Source: Amorphus coralli DSM 19760
GTDB lineage: Bacteria > Pseudomonadota > Alphaproteobacteria > Rhizobiales > Amorphaceae
Assembly: GCF_000374525.1 (NCBI RefSeq)
Contig: NZ_KB894572.1
Span: 1 to 64,000, forward strand
Direction of reading: 5' to 3'
Length of the DNA stretch: 64,000 nt
Below are positions 17,245 through 25,405 of the stretch, piece by piece. The position numbers were made by a program, and so were the translations under genes. A model generated the notes under the pieces. It saw nothing but the letters and a program-made list of their open reading frames with translations, made no database searches and was not told the DNA's origin. How positions within the stretch are numbered: the first letter of the stretch is position 1; the number at the start of each line of letters is the position of its first letter.

Positions 17245-19455
17245 CTACCCGCCGAACAGCCGCCTGAAGAAGCCGTTGCCGTTGCCGACATTCTGCTCCG
17301 GCGGGATCCAGGCGCCGTGGCTGGAGCCCTGCACGTTGCGGGTTTCGCCGGTCTGGCGGGCCTGGGCCGGGTAGGCGCCGGGGTTGGGGCCATCCATCGG
17401 CACGTCGGCACTGGCCATCGGCACCTCGCCGCCGGCATAGGCGCCCGGCAGGTCGGCGACCGCCATGCCCTCGTGCACCTTCTGCATCACCGAGCGCCAC
17501 AGCTCCGCCGGGGCGTGGCCGCCGGTGGCCTTCTTGGTCGACGAGTTGTCGTCGTTGCCCAGCCACACGCCGGCCGTGAAGTAGGCCGTGTAACCGACGA
17601 ACCAGGCGTCGCGCCAGGCCTGGCTGGTGCCGGTCTTGCCAGCGGCGGGCCAGCCCTCGATCTGGGCGCGCTGGGCCGTGCCGGAGGTCAGCGCCGCCGA
17701 CAGCATGGTGTTCATCTGGCCGACCTGGCGCTCGCCCACGACGCGGCCCGGTCCGGAGCCGGAGCGCTTGTAGATAATCGTGCCGTCGTCGGTGCGGATG
17801 CGCTGGATGATGTGCGGCACCACCCCGTAGCCGCCGTTGGAGAACGGCACGTAGGCGGCCGTCATCTCCAGCAGCGTCACCTCCGAGGTGCCCAGCGCGA
17901 TGGAGGCGTTCGGGTCGAGCTCGGAGTGGATGCCCAGCCGGTGCGCCACCTTCACCACGTTCGCCGGTCCCACGGTGGCCGCCAGCTTCGCCGCGATGGT
18001 GTTCAGCGAGAAGGCCAGCGCCCGGGTCAGCGACACCGGGCCGTAGTGCTTGCGGTTGTAGTTTTCCGGCGACCAGTTGCCGATGGTCACCGGCTCGTCC
18101 ACCAGCATGGACTCCGGCGTGAACCCGGCCTCCAGCGCGGCCAGGTAGACGAACGGCTTGAACGACGAGCCCGGCTGGCGCTTGGCCGTCACCGCGCGGT
18201 TGAACTGGCTCTTGGCATAGTCGCGGCCGCCGACCAGCGCCTTCACCGCGCCGCCGCCGTCCAGCACGACGATGCCGCCCTGGCTGACGCCCATCTTGGC
18301 GCCTTCCTCGTTGAGCTTGGTCTGCAGCGCGTCCTGCGCCATCTCCTGCAGCCCCAGATCGATGGTGGTCTCCACCACGATGTCCTCGTCGATGGCGCCC
18401 ACGTAGCCCGGCAGCACGTCGGCCACCCAGTCGGCCACGTAGCCGACGCTGGGGGAGGTGGCGCGCGACACCACCTGCGCCGGGTTGGCGCCGGCGATCT
18501 TCGCCTCGATCGGGGTGATGTAGCCCTCGTCGGCCATGGCCTGCAGCACCACCCGGGCGCGCGCCGCCGCGACGTCCGGATTGCGCGTCGGAGCGTAGCG
18601 CGACGGCGCCTTCAGCAGGCCGGCGATCATCGCCGACTGGGCCAGGTCCAGCTCGCGCGCCGAGCGGTTGAAATAGCGCTCCGCGGCCGCGTCGACGCCA
18701 TAGGCGCCGGCGCCGAGATAGACCCGGTTCAGGTACATTTCCAGGATCTGGTCCTTGGAATATTTGGTCTCCAGCCACAGCGCCATGAGCATTTCCTGCA
18801 CCTTGCGCTCGATGGTGCGCTCCGGCGTCAGGAACAGATTCTTGGCAAGCTGCTGGGTGAGCGTCGAGCCGCCCTCCACCACGCCGCCGGCCACCAGGTT
18901 GGAGACCGCCGCGCGGGCCAGGCCGATCGGGTCGACGCCGAAATGGTCGCGGAAGCGCCGGTCCTCGATGGCCATCACCGCTTCCGGCAGATACTCCGAC
19001 ATTTCCCCGATGGTCACCGCCTCGCCGCCGGTGTCGCCGCGGTTGGCGATCAGCTCGCCGCGCTCCGACACGATGCGCACGTTCGGCGGGCGCTCCGGCA
19101 CGGCCCATTCCGAGGTCGGCGGCAGCGTCGCGGCGAAATAGGCCAGCACGCCGACGACGGCGATGACGCCCCACACGCCGACGAACAGGGTGAAGCCGAC
19201 GAGCCGGCGCAACAGGCTTCGCTTGCGCCGCCCCTTGGTCGTCTTGCGCGTGCGCGGATCGGCCCGCTCCGGCTGGCTCGACCGGCGCCGCTGGCCGCCA
19301 CCCTTGCCGCTGCCGGTGCCGCCGCGCGACCCGCCGCCGCCCTTGCCGCTGCCGCCGGAGCGGTCGTCGCGCATCGGGTGCAGGTCGAGGGTCTTGCCCG
19401 CGCCGGAGGTCTTGCGGCGGGGGGAACGGCCCTGGGGCGGCCGGCTGGATGCCAT
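17245..19455 (-). CDS. class A penicillin-binding protein (PBP1A-type)
   Basis: A 736-residue bifunctional peptidoglycan synthase. A basic, Gly/Ser-rich cytoplasmic N-terminus (1-80) precedes one membrane anchor (about 84-110). The GT51 glycosyltransferase shows AIEDRRFRDHFG with Glu164 and GGSTLTQQLAKNLFL. The transpeptidase shows SSFK (430-433), SLN (483-485) and KTGT (607-610). All catalytic motifs are intact. The tail after about 690 is Pro/Gly/Asn-rich and likely disordered. It is divergent from polA, with 251 bp between the starts. The 3' side abuts the repeat cluster at 16711-17174. Confidence 0.93.
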   Translation of the reverse strand: MASSRPPQGRSPRRKTSGAGKTLDLHPMRDDRSGGSGKGGGGSRGGTGSGKGGGQRRRSSQPERADPRTRKTTKGRRKRSLLRRLVGFTLFVGVWGVIAVVGVLAYFAATLPPTSEWAVPERPPNVRIVSERGELIANRGDTGGEAVTIGEMSEYLPEAVMAIEDRRFRDHFGVDPIGLARAAVSNLVAGGVVEGGSTLTQQLAKNLFLTPERTIERKVQEMLMALWLETKYSKDQILEMYLNRVYLGAGAYGVDAAAERYFNRSARELDLAQSAMIAGLLKAPSRYAPTRNPDVAAARARVVLQAMADEGYITPIEAKIAGANPAQVVSRATSPSVGYVADWVADVLPGYVGAIDEDIVVETTIDLGLQEMAQDALQTKLNEEGAKMGVSQGGIVVLDGGGAVKALVGGRDYAKSQFNRAVTAKRQPGSSFKPFVYLAALEAGFTPESMLVDEPVTIGNWSPENYNRKHYGPVSLTRALAFSLNTIAAKLAATVGPANVVKVAHRLGIHSELDPNASIALGTSEVTLLEMTAAYVPFSNGGYGVVPHIIQRIRTDDGTIIYKRSGSGPGRVVGERQVGQMNTMLSAALTSGTAQRAQIEGWPAAGKTGTSQAWRDAWFVGYTAYFTAGVWLGNDDNSSTKKATGGHAPAELWRSVMQKVHEGMAVADLPGAYAGGEVPMASADVPMDGPNPGAYPAQARQTGETRNVQGSSHGAWIPPEQNVGNGNGFFRRLFGG

Positions 19456-19706
19456 GGGTGTCTAGATCCTTCGCTGGGCCGCGCGGGAATCGTGTGCGCG
19501 CGGCCGACCACCGGATGCGGGCGAGATGTGGCGATTTGTGGTCCCGCCGCATACATCCGGAGTGAACGGCGGCGCGTCGCCATCGTTCGCGATCGCGCGC
19601 TTTGTGCCGGGAGTGTGTGCGCGCATCCCTAATGAGGGGTAAAAGACGGTCCACGGCGGCCAGATTCGCCCTTCAATCCGATCCGACCCGAAGGCATCAT
19701 CCCGAC

Positions 19707-22694
19707 ATGGCGACAGTGACCCGAGAAGCGACCCCGTTCACGCCGCGCGCGCCGAAGGCCGGCGACCATGTCTTCCTGGTGGATGGCTCCTCCTTCGTCT
19801 TCCGCGCCTACTTCCAGTCCATGAACCAGGACCGGAAATACAACTACCGCTCCGACGGGCTGCCCACCGGCGCCGTGCGCCTGTTTTGCACCAAGCTCTT
19901 CCAGTTCATCCGTGAGGGGGCGGTCGGCATCCGGCCGACCCATCTCGGCATCATCTTCGACAAGTCCGAGGCGTCCTTCCGCCGCGAGATCTATCCCGAC
20001 TACAAGGCCCATCGGCCGGATCCGCCCGAGGACCTGGTGCCGCAGTTCCCGCTGATGCGCTCCGCCGTCGAGGCGTTCGGCATGATCCCCATCGAGCAGA
20101 ACCGCTACGAGGCCGACGACCTCATCGCCACCTATGCCGTCCAGGCCCAGGAGGCCGGCGCCGACGTCCTCATCATTTCCGCCGACAAGGACCTGATGCA
20201 GCTCATCCGGCCGGGCATCTCCATGTACGACCCGGCATCGGGCGAGAAGAAGCGTGGCTCCTTCCGTCCCGAGCGCCGCATCGGCCCGGACGAGGTGGTG
20301 GAGTATTTCGGCGTGCCGCCGGAGAAGGTGGTCGACGTCCAGGCGCTGGCCGGCGACGCCACCGACAACGTGCCCGGCGTGCCCGGCATCGGCGTCAAGA
20401 CCGCTGCCCAGCTCATCGGCGAGTACGGCTCGCTGGAGGAGCTTCTCGCCCGGGCGGAAGGGATCAAGCAGCCCAAGCGCCGTGAGAAGCTCATCGAGAA
20501 CGCTGACCTCGCCCGCGTCTCCAAGCAGCTCGTTACCCTGGTCTGCGACGTCGACGTCGCCGTGCCGCTGGACAATCTCGCCGTCCACGATCCTGACCCG
20601 CAGGCCCTCGTCGGCTTCCTCAAGGCGATGGAATTCACCACCATCACCCGCCGCGCGGCGGAGACCTTCGAGATCGAGGCCTCGGAGATCGAGGCCGATC
20701 CGGCCTATTCAGAGCTGCCCGAGGGCGTGGCCGCGCCGGTCGCGGACGAGGCACCCTCGGCCGCGGCTCTTGCCGGCGGCGATGCGCTTCCCGGTGCGGC
20801 CGGCCTGGCCGCCAAGCGCCTGGCCGAGGCCGTTGCCCTGCCCGTCGACACCTCCGCCTACGAGACGGTGCGCACGCTGGAGGATCTCGACCGCTGGATC
20901 GTCGAGGCCCGCGAGGCGGGCGTCGTCGCCGTCGACACCGAGACGACCTCGCTCACCGCCATGAGCTGCGATCTCGTCGGCGTCTCGCTCGCCATTGCCC
21001 CCGGCCGCGCCTGCTACATCCCGCTGACCCACCGCTCCGGCAGCGCCGACCTGTTCGATTCAGGCGCGCTCGTGGAGGGCCAGATTCCCTACGGCGACGC
21101 CATCGCCCGCCTGAAGCCGCTGCTGGAGGACCCCTCCGTCCTCAAGGTGGCGCAGAACATGAAGTATGACTGGCTGGTTCTGGCGCGCTGCGGCATCGAG
21201 GTGGCGCCCTTCGACGACACCATGCTCATCTCCTACGCGCTGGATGCCGGCGTGCGCGCTCACGGCATGGACGAGCTGTCCAAGCGCTGGCTGGGCCACA
21301 CGCCCATCGCCTACAAGGACGTCTGCGGCACCGGCAAGGCGCAGATCACCTTCGACCAGGTGCCGCTCGACCGGGCGACCGCCTACGCGGCGGAGGACGC
21401 CGACGTGACGCTCCGGCTGTGGCGGGTGCTGAAGCCGCGCCTCGTCGCCGACCGCGTCACCACCGTCTACGAGACGCTGGAGCGGCCGCTGATCGATGTG
21501 CTCGCCCGCATGGAGCGGCGCGGCGTGGTGATCGACCGGCAGGTCCTGTCGCAGCTCTCCGGCGACTTCGCCCAGAAGATGGCCGCCGTGAAGGAGGAGA
21601 TCCAGGAGCTCGCCGGCGAGCCCTTCAATGTCGGCTCGCCGAAGCAGCTCGGCGATATCCTGTTCGGCAAGATGGGCCTTCCCGGCGGCAAGAAGACCAA
21701 GACCGGCGCCTGGGCCACCGGTGCGCAGGCGCTGGAGGATCTCGCGGCGGAAGGCCACGAGCTTCCCTCCCGCATCCTGGAATGGCGCCAGTGGTCGAAG
21801 CTCAAGTCGACCTACACCGATGCGCTGCCGACCTTCGTGAACGCCGAGACGGGCCGGGTCCACACCTCGTTCGCCATGGCGGCCACCTCCACCGGCCGGC
21901 TCTCCTCGTCGGAGCCGAACCTGCAGAACATCCCGATCCGCACGGAGACCGGGCGCGCCATCCGCTCCGCCTTCGTCGCCGCGCCGGGCACCAAGCTAGT
22001 CGCCGCCGACTACAGCCAGATCGAGCTCCGGGTGCTCGCCCACATCGCCGACATCCCGCAGCTGAAGCAGGCCTTCGCCGACGGGCTCGACATTCACGCG
22101 CTCACGGCCAGCGAGATGTTCGGCCTGCCGGTGGAGGGCATGGACCCGATGATCCGGCGGCGCGCCAAGGCGATCAACTTCGGCATCATCTACGGCATTT
22201 CCGCCTTTGGGCTGGCCAACCAGCTCGGCATCGCGCGGGGCGAGGCGGGCGAGTATATCAAGCGCTATTTCGAGCGCTTCCCCGGCATCCGGGACTACAT
22301 GGAGGCGACCAAGACCTTCGTGCGCACCCACGGCTACGTGACCACCATCTTCGGCCGCAAGGCGCACTATCCGGAAATCGACACCAAGAACCCGTCCATG
22401 CGGGCCTTCTTCGAGCGCGCCGCCATCAATGCACCGATCCAGGGCTCCGCGGCCGACGTCATCCGCCGGGCGATGATCCGTCTGGAGCCGGCGCTTGCCC
22501 AGTCGAAGCTGTCGGCCGGCATGCTCCTGCAGGTCCACGACGAACTGATCTTCGAGGTGCCGGACGGCGAGGTCGACGCCACCATCGCGCTGGTCCGCGA
22601 GATCATGGAAGGCGCGGCCGCCCCCGCCGTTGCGCTGTCCGTACCGCTGGAGGTGGAGGCCAAGGCCGCGGAAACGTGGGCGGATGCGCACTAA
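19707..22694 (+). CDS. polA: DNA polymerase I
   Basis: 995 residues from ATG 19707. The 5'-3' exonuclease domain (about 20-320) has VDGSSFVFRAYF, YEADDLIAT and GDATDNVPGVPGIGVKTA. The 3'-5' proofreading domain (about 390-590) retains its acidic residues in VDTETTSL, NMKYDWL and YAAEDADVTLRLW, so proofreading should be active. The polymerase domain has DYSQIELRVLAHI, RRRAKAINFGIIYG and the final QVHDELIFE. It acts in lagging-strand processing and excision repair. Slightly longer than E. coli Pol I because of an Ala/Asp-rich linker around 350-380. A GIY-YIG repeat element begins 23 bp after its stop. Confidence 0.97.
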   Translation: MATVTREATPFTPRAPKAGDHVFLVDGSSFVFRAYFQSMNQDRKYNYRSDGLPTGAVRLFCTKLFQFIREGAVGIRPTHLGIIFDKSEASFRREIYPDYKAHRPDPPEDLVPQFPLMRSAVEAFGMIPIEQNRYEADDLIATYAVQAQEAGADVLIISADKDLMQLIRPGISMYDPASGEKKRGSFRPERRIGPDEVVEYFGVPPEKVVDVQALAGDATDNVPGVPGIGVKTAAQLIGEYGSLEELLARAEGIKQPKRREKLIENADLARVSKQLVTLVCDVDVAVPLDNLAVHDPDPQALVGFLKAMEFTTITRRAAETFEIEASEIEADPAYSELPEGVAAPVADEAPSAAALAGGDALPGAAGLAAKRLAEAVALPVDTSAYETVRTLEDLDRWIVEAREAGVVAVDTETTSLTAMSCDLVGVSLAIAPGRACYIPLTHRSGSADLFDSGALVEGQIPYGDAIARLKPLLEDPSVLKVAQNMKYDWLVLARCGIEVAPFDDTMLISYALDAGVRAHGMDELSKRWLGHTPIAYKDVCGTGKAQITFDQVPLDRATAYAAEDADVTLRLWRVLKPRLVADRVTTVYETLERPLIDVLARMERRGVVIDRQVLSQLSGDFAQKMAAVKEEIQELAGEPFNVGSPKQLGDILFGKMGLPGGKKTKTGAWATGAQALEDLAAEGHELPSRILEWRQWSKLKSTYTDALPTFVNAETGRVHTSFAMAATSTGRLSSSEPNLQNIPIRTETGRAIRSAFVAAPGTKLVAADYSQIELRVLAHIADIPQLKQAFADGLDIHALTASEMFGLPVEGMDPMIRRRAKAINFGIIYGISAFGLANQLGIARGEAGEYIKRYFERFPGIRDYMEATKTFVRTHGYVTTIFGRKAHYPEIDTKNPSMRAFFERAAINAPIQGSAADVIRRAMIRLEPALAQSKLSAGMLLQVHDELIFEVPDGEVDATIALVREIMEGAAAPAVALSVPLEVEAKAAETWADAH

Positions 22695-22717
22695 TTTCGC
22701 GTGTGCCCAAGGGTCCG

Positions 22718-23153
22718 CCCCACACTCCGCTCACCCCCGCGGAAGCGGGGGTCCATAGGGCGGTCGCGCCAATCTCAGGCGGGATGAGAGGGAAATGTGG
22801 GCTATCGTCTCGCCATGGCCTTTTATGTCTACATGCTCGCAAGCCGGCGTAACCGCACATTTTACGTGGGGATGACTGACGACCTCGCGCGCAGGATCTA
22901 CGAGCACAAGACCGGCGCCCTGCCGGGCTTCACCCGCACGCACCGGGTTAAGACCCTGGTCTGGTACGAGGTCCACGACAGCCGGGAAGCCGCTTTCATC
23001 CGCGAGCGTCAGATCAAGAAGTGGCGGCGGGAATGGAAGATCGCCCTGGTACCTCAACAGAACGGCGAGTGGCGCGATCTCTACGAAACGCTTCCGCTCT
23101 GACGGTCAGGCCCTATGGACCCCCGCTTTCGCGGGGGTGAGCAGAGATTGGGG
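22718..23153. mobile_element. R3-bounded GIY-YIG element, intact copy
   Basis: A 436-bp unit bounded by 43-bp terminal inverted repeats (22718-22760 and 23111-23153) that differ at about 4 positions. Each terminus contains the palindrome CCCCCGC-nnnn-GCGGGGG, flanked by TCCATAGGG on the inner side and the CTCCGCTCA motif on the outer side. The only gene inside is the GIY-YIG nuclease at 22815. No target-site duplication is obvious. A 266-bp relative with the same ends and a shortened gene is at 23960-24225. A REP-like mobile unit carried by its own nuclease is a reasonable reading, but movement is not shown. Confidence 0.75.
22815..23102 (+). CDS. GIY-YIG nuclease family protein (YhbQ-like)
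   Basis: 95 residues from ATG 22815 (GTG 22797 is an alternative). It contains the GIY-YIG core as YVYMLAS and FYVGMTDDLARR, with the catalytic arginine at position 26 or 27 and the metal-binding Glu64 in FIRERQIKKW. That is the whole domain; there is no extra DNA-binding region. Stand-alone members of this UPF0213-type family have no settled function. The gene lies exactly between the R3 inverted repeats, and a frame-broken copy lies between the same repeats at 24057. I chose the ATG because the degraded copy conserves it. Confidence 0.88.
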   Translation: MAFYVYMLASRRNRTFYVGMTDDLARRIYEHKTGALPGFTRTHRVKTLVWYEVHDSREAAFIRERQIKKWRREWKIALVPQQNGEWRDLYETLPL

Positions 23154-23243
23154 TGGGTGCGGGAGAAACTCTTCCATCCAGAAATGGCGGAAAAATTCCC
23201 TTGCCGCCATCCGCCCGAACTTGCGATTCCAGTGGGAGTGCCG

Positions 23244-23345
23244 GAGCAAAGCCAGGAAAAGTGGGAACCGGTTTTCCGTCCGGCTTTGCGGAGTGAGGAG
23301 CAAAGCCAGGAAAAGTGGGAACCGGTTTTCCGTCCGGCTTTGCGG
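23244..23345 (+). repeat. R1 hairpin repeat, two tandem copies upstream of the lysozyme-inhibitor gene
   Basis: Two 48-bp hairpin units start at 23244 and 23298 (period 54). Each has the stem GCAAAGCC / GGCTTTGC, with GGAAAA / TTTTCC inside. The array ends 24 bp before the start codon of the gene at 23370, so it would fall in that gene's leader if transcription begins upstream. Sequence of the units matches the copy at 38-82 almost exactly. Confidence 0.87.
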
Positions 23346-23369
23346 AAAGACCAAACAGGAGATGGATCG

Positions 23370-23738
23370 ATGAAGACGCTTGCCCTTGGCCTGGCCGCAG
23401 CCCTGGCCCTCGCGCCGCTCGCACCGGCTGTCGCCGCCGACCAGTCCGCCACCGTCTCCTTCAAGGTGCCGGGCGCCGACAAGGCGACCTCGACCAAGAC
23501 CACCTACACCTGCCTCGATCAGCAGGTCGAGGTCGAGTACATCAACGCCGGCCCCACCTCCATCGCGCTTCTGACCTTCAAGGACGAGTTCGTGGTCGCC
23601 GCCAACGTGCTCGCCGCCTCCGGCGCCAAGTATGCGGGCGACCAGTATATCTGGTGGGCGAAGGGTAAGGACGACGCCACCCTCACCAACCTGATGACCG
23701 ACTCCCAGACCCCTGTGGAGTGCAAGGCGAAGGGTTAG
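23370..23738 (+). CDS. MliC-like periplasmic lysozyme inhibitor
   Basis: 122 residues. A Sec signal peptide occupies about residues 1-22 (cleavage after AVA-A). The mature part matches the MliC fold: TTYTCLDQQVEVEYINAG, then SGAKYAGDQYIWWAKGKD and a final VECKAKG. Cys48 and Cys118 could form the usual disulfide. There is no lipobox cysteine, so it should be soluble in the periplasm, as in PliC-type members. AGGAG lies just upstream of the ATG. The gene is a solitary unit between R1 and R2 repeats, in the repeat-rich segment that also holds both GIY-YIG elements. Confidence 0.85.
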   Translation: MKTLALGLAAALALAPLAPAVAADQSATVSFKVPGADKATSTKTTYTCLDQQVEVEYINAGPTSIALLTFKDEFVVAANVLAASGAKYAGDQYIWWAKGKDDATLTNLMTDSQTPVECKAKG

Positions 23739-23742
23739 GTTT

Positions 23743-23918
23743 CCCCTCACGCCGCGTTCGCTTGCGCTCACCGGCTCCGGGCGGGCGGCCTGAGAGCAAC
23801 CCCGCGTCCGGCCGGACGCGGGAAGGTTGCTCGTCCTAAAGATCGATCAACTCCTTGGACATTCGGTCTCGACCGAATGTCCGTTGATCTCGGCCGGCGC
23901 GCGGTCGCGCGCTGGTGG
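23743..23918 (+). repeat. R2 multi-hairpin repeat, long form, downstream of the MliC-like gene
   Basis: About 176 bp, starting 5 bp after the stop codon. It has the same order of parts as the copy at 16882. First the CCTCACGCCG end motif. Then a double hairpin: GAGCAACC 23794-23801 with GGTTGCTC 23825-23832, and CCGCGTCC with GGACGCGG around GGCC. Then the long GGACATTCGGTC / GACCGAATGTCC hairpin closed by GATCAAC / GTTGATC. Last is the GCGCGC-GGTC-GCGCGC hairpin. Every stem is perfect even where the bases differ from the bcr copy. Confidence 0.88.
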
Positions 23919-23935
23919 CGTGAGGAGGTTAGGCT

Positions 23936-23947
23936 GAGCACTTTTGC
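23936..23947 (-). repeat. R1 fragment
   Basis: Twelve bases matching the reverse complement of GCAAAAGTGCTC, the core of the R1 units behind bcr. It lies between the R2 copy and the deleted GIY-YIG element and looks like a remnant. Confidence 0.4.
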
Positions 23948-23959
23948 GCCCGGCGCTTA

Positions 23960-24225
23960 CCCCAAACTCCGCTCATCCCCGCGAAAGCGGGGATCCATAG
24001 GGAGGTGGCGCCAAACTCGGGCGGTATGAAATGGGCCCGCAGGGTGTCCTCGCGCAATGGCCTTCTGTGTCTACATCCTCGCAAGCCGGCGCACCGGCAC
24101 CTCCTACGTCGGAAGGACGGATGATCTCGCGCGACGGCGAGTGGCGCGATCTTTACGAAACGCTTCAGCTTTGACGGCCAGGCCCCATGGATCCCCGCTT
24201 TCGCGGGGATGAGCGGAGAATGGGG
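23960..24225. mobile_element. R3-bounded GIY-YIG element, internally deleted copy
   Basis: A 266-bp unit with 43-bp terminal inverted repeats at 23960-24002 and 24183-24225 (about 3 mismatches) whose cores are ATCCCCGC-GAAA-GCGGGGAT-like palindromes. The sequence just inside each terminus aligns with the intact copy (GCGCCAA...CTC.GGCGG and GACGG.CAGGCCC). About 170 bp of the nuclease gene are missing. The shorter copy has the form expected of a non-autonomous derivative. Confidence 0.75.
24057..24174 (+). pseudogene. GIY-YIG nuclease remnant
   Basis: The reading frame starts at ATG 24057 with FCVYILASRRTGTSYVGRTDD and LAR, matching residues 3-26 of the intact nuclease. It then jumps to the DNA that encodes the last 12 or so residues (GGCGAGTGGCGCGATCT), joined out of frame. 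The middle of the domain, including the helix with the metal-binding glutamate, is gone. Position and flanks are those of the intact gene, so this is a deletion derivative rather than an independent small gene. Confidence 0.82.
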
Positions 24226-24268
24226 CGGGTGCGGAGGGAAACGATCTGGGCCTGTCCTGATCTCACCA

Positions 24269-24316
24269 ACCAGCATGCAACCGCGTGTCGGCCGGAGGCC
24301 GCCCACCCAGCACCAG
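24269..24316 (-). repeat. partial R2 unit
   Basis: Contains CCAGCATGCAACCGCGTGT followed by CGGCCGGAGGCCGCCC, a decayed version of the R2 hairpin end. The inner part and the other end are missing. It precedes the complete R2 at 24331 and has the same orientation. Confidence 0.5.
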
Positions 24317-24330
24317 CCGCATCACAGCCA

Positions 24331-24404
24331 CCAGCATGCGACCGCATGCCGGCCGGAGGCCGCCCTTTCGGAGCCGGTGCGCGCAGCGCATTCGGCGTGA
24401 GGGG
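24331..24404 (-). repeat. R2 repeat, short form, downstream of the glycosyltransferase operon
   Basis: The hairpin GCATGC-GACC-GCATGC at one end and the CGGAGCCGGTGCGCG...TTCGGCGTGAGGGG block at the other. On the strand of the glycosyltransferase gene it begins about 40 nt after the stop, after one more stray TCACGCCGAA motif. The orientation relative to the gene is the same as in all other copies. Confidence 0.8.
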
Positions 24405-24442
24405 AATAAAACCAAGCAAGTTCGGCGTGAGAGACAAAGGGA

Positions 24443-25405
24443 TCACCCCACGTGGCCGTCGCCGTAGAAGTGCGGGCCGGTGCGCCACCAGGTGAGCTTG
24501 CCGAGGCCCGACAGGGCGACCGTCGTGAGGCGCGCCGGCCATCGGCCGCGCGCCATCCGGCCGGCGAGCGCGAGCGGCCCGGCGAGCGCCACCTGCGCCG
24601 CGCCCTTGACCATCTGCGCGGCGATCTCGCGCCGTCCCGGCGGATCCAGCAGCGACGGCACGAGACAGCGGATCTGGCCGCTGACATAGCGCCGCTTCAG
24701 CACGTAGGCGGGATCTAGGCGTGCCTCCGGCACGTGCTCCACCACCGGCGCGGCGTCGCACCAGATCATCCGCGCGCCCGCTTCCCGCAGCGCCTTGAAC
24801 AAGAGGATGTCCTCGCCTCCGGTCCGGTCGAGGCGCGGGTCGAAGCGCAATCGGTCGCCGAGGGCGACCCGGCGTACCAGCGATCCGGTCAGCGGAAGAT
24901 AGTCGCACCGGTCGGCGACGGGCGTTCCCGAGGCCACCTTCAGATCCTGGGTGAAGGCGTCCTCGAACCAGGCGGCGTCGGTCTCCGGCCGCCGCTCCAG
25001 AAGCGCGTGGCGAGGTCCGAACAGGGCGTCGGCCCCGGTCTCCTCCAGGCAGGCGAGACGGGTGGCGAGCCAGTCGGGCGGCGCGGTGCAATCGTCGTCC
25101 AGGAAGCCGATGATGCCGCCCGTGGCAGCGGCGAGGCCGGCGTTGCGGGCCGTGGCGACGCCCATCCGCGGTTCGGGGATGACCTTGAGCGTCGTGCCGT
25201 CCGGCATTGGAAGCCCGGCGCAGACCGCGTCGGCTCCGCCCTCCGGCGCGTTGTCGACGACGAGGATCTCCAGGTGGCGTCCATCGAGCTCCGTCTGCGC
25301 GGCAAGCGACATGATGGCGCGGGAAAGGCTCTCGGGGCGGCGCAGCGTCGGCACGATCACGCTGACCGATCCGATGCGCTGCGATCCGTCGCGCCCGGCC
25401 GGCAT
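24443..25405 (-). CDS. family 2 glycosyltransferase
   Basis: 320 residues from ATG 25405; the frame extends upstream, but the GT2 fold starts only at SVSVIVPTLRRPESLSRAI. The nucleotide-sugar site shows ILVVDNAPEGG and the DxD-type IGFLDDDCTAP; TGGEDILLFKAL is the acceptor-side motif of the ExoM-like group. The start overlaps the stop of the preceding glycosyltransferase. C-terminal hydrophobic and basic stretches suggest membrane association. Together with the neighbours it should add sugars to a lipid-linked glycan. Specific sugars cannot be inferred. Confidence 0.88.
   Translation of the reverse strand: MPAGRDGSQRIGSVSVIVPTLRRPESLSRAIMSLAAQTELDGRHLEILVVDNAPEGGADAVCAGLPMPDGTTLKVIPEPRMGVATARNAGLAAATGGIIGFLDDDCTAPPDWLATRLACLEETGADALFGPRHALLERRPETDAAWFEDAFTQDLKVASGTPVADRCDYLPLTGSLVRRVALGDRLRFDPRLDRTGGEDILLFKALREAGARMIWCDAAPVVEHVPEARLDPAYVLKRRYVSGQIRCLVPSLLDPPGRREIAAQMVKGAAQVALAGPLALAGRMARGRWPARLTTVALSGLGKLTWWRTGPHFYGDGHVG

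Noticed and set aside
17056-19632. 858-codon open frame on the plus strand
   Set aside because: It lies opposite the PBP1A gene, is rich in His/Arg/Gly in the manner of antisense frames in GC-rich DNA, and has no recognisable domain.
23115-23369. N-terminal extension of the MliC-like gene
   Set aside because: The upstream frame runs through the R3 terminus and both R1 hairpins; the signal peptide and ribosome-binding site place the start at 23370.
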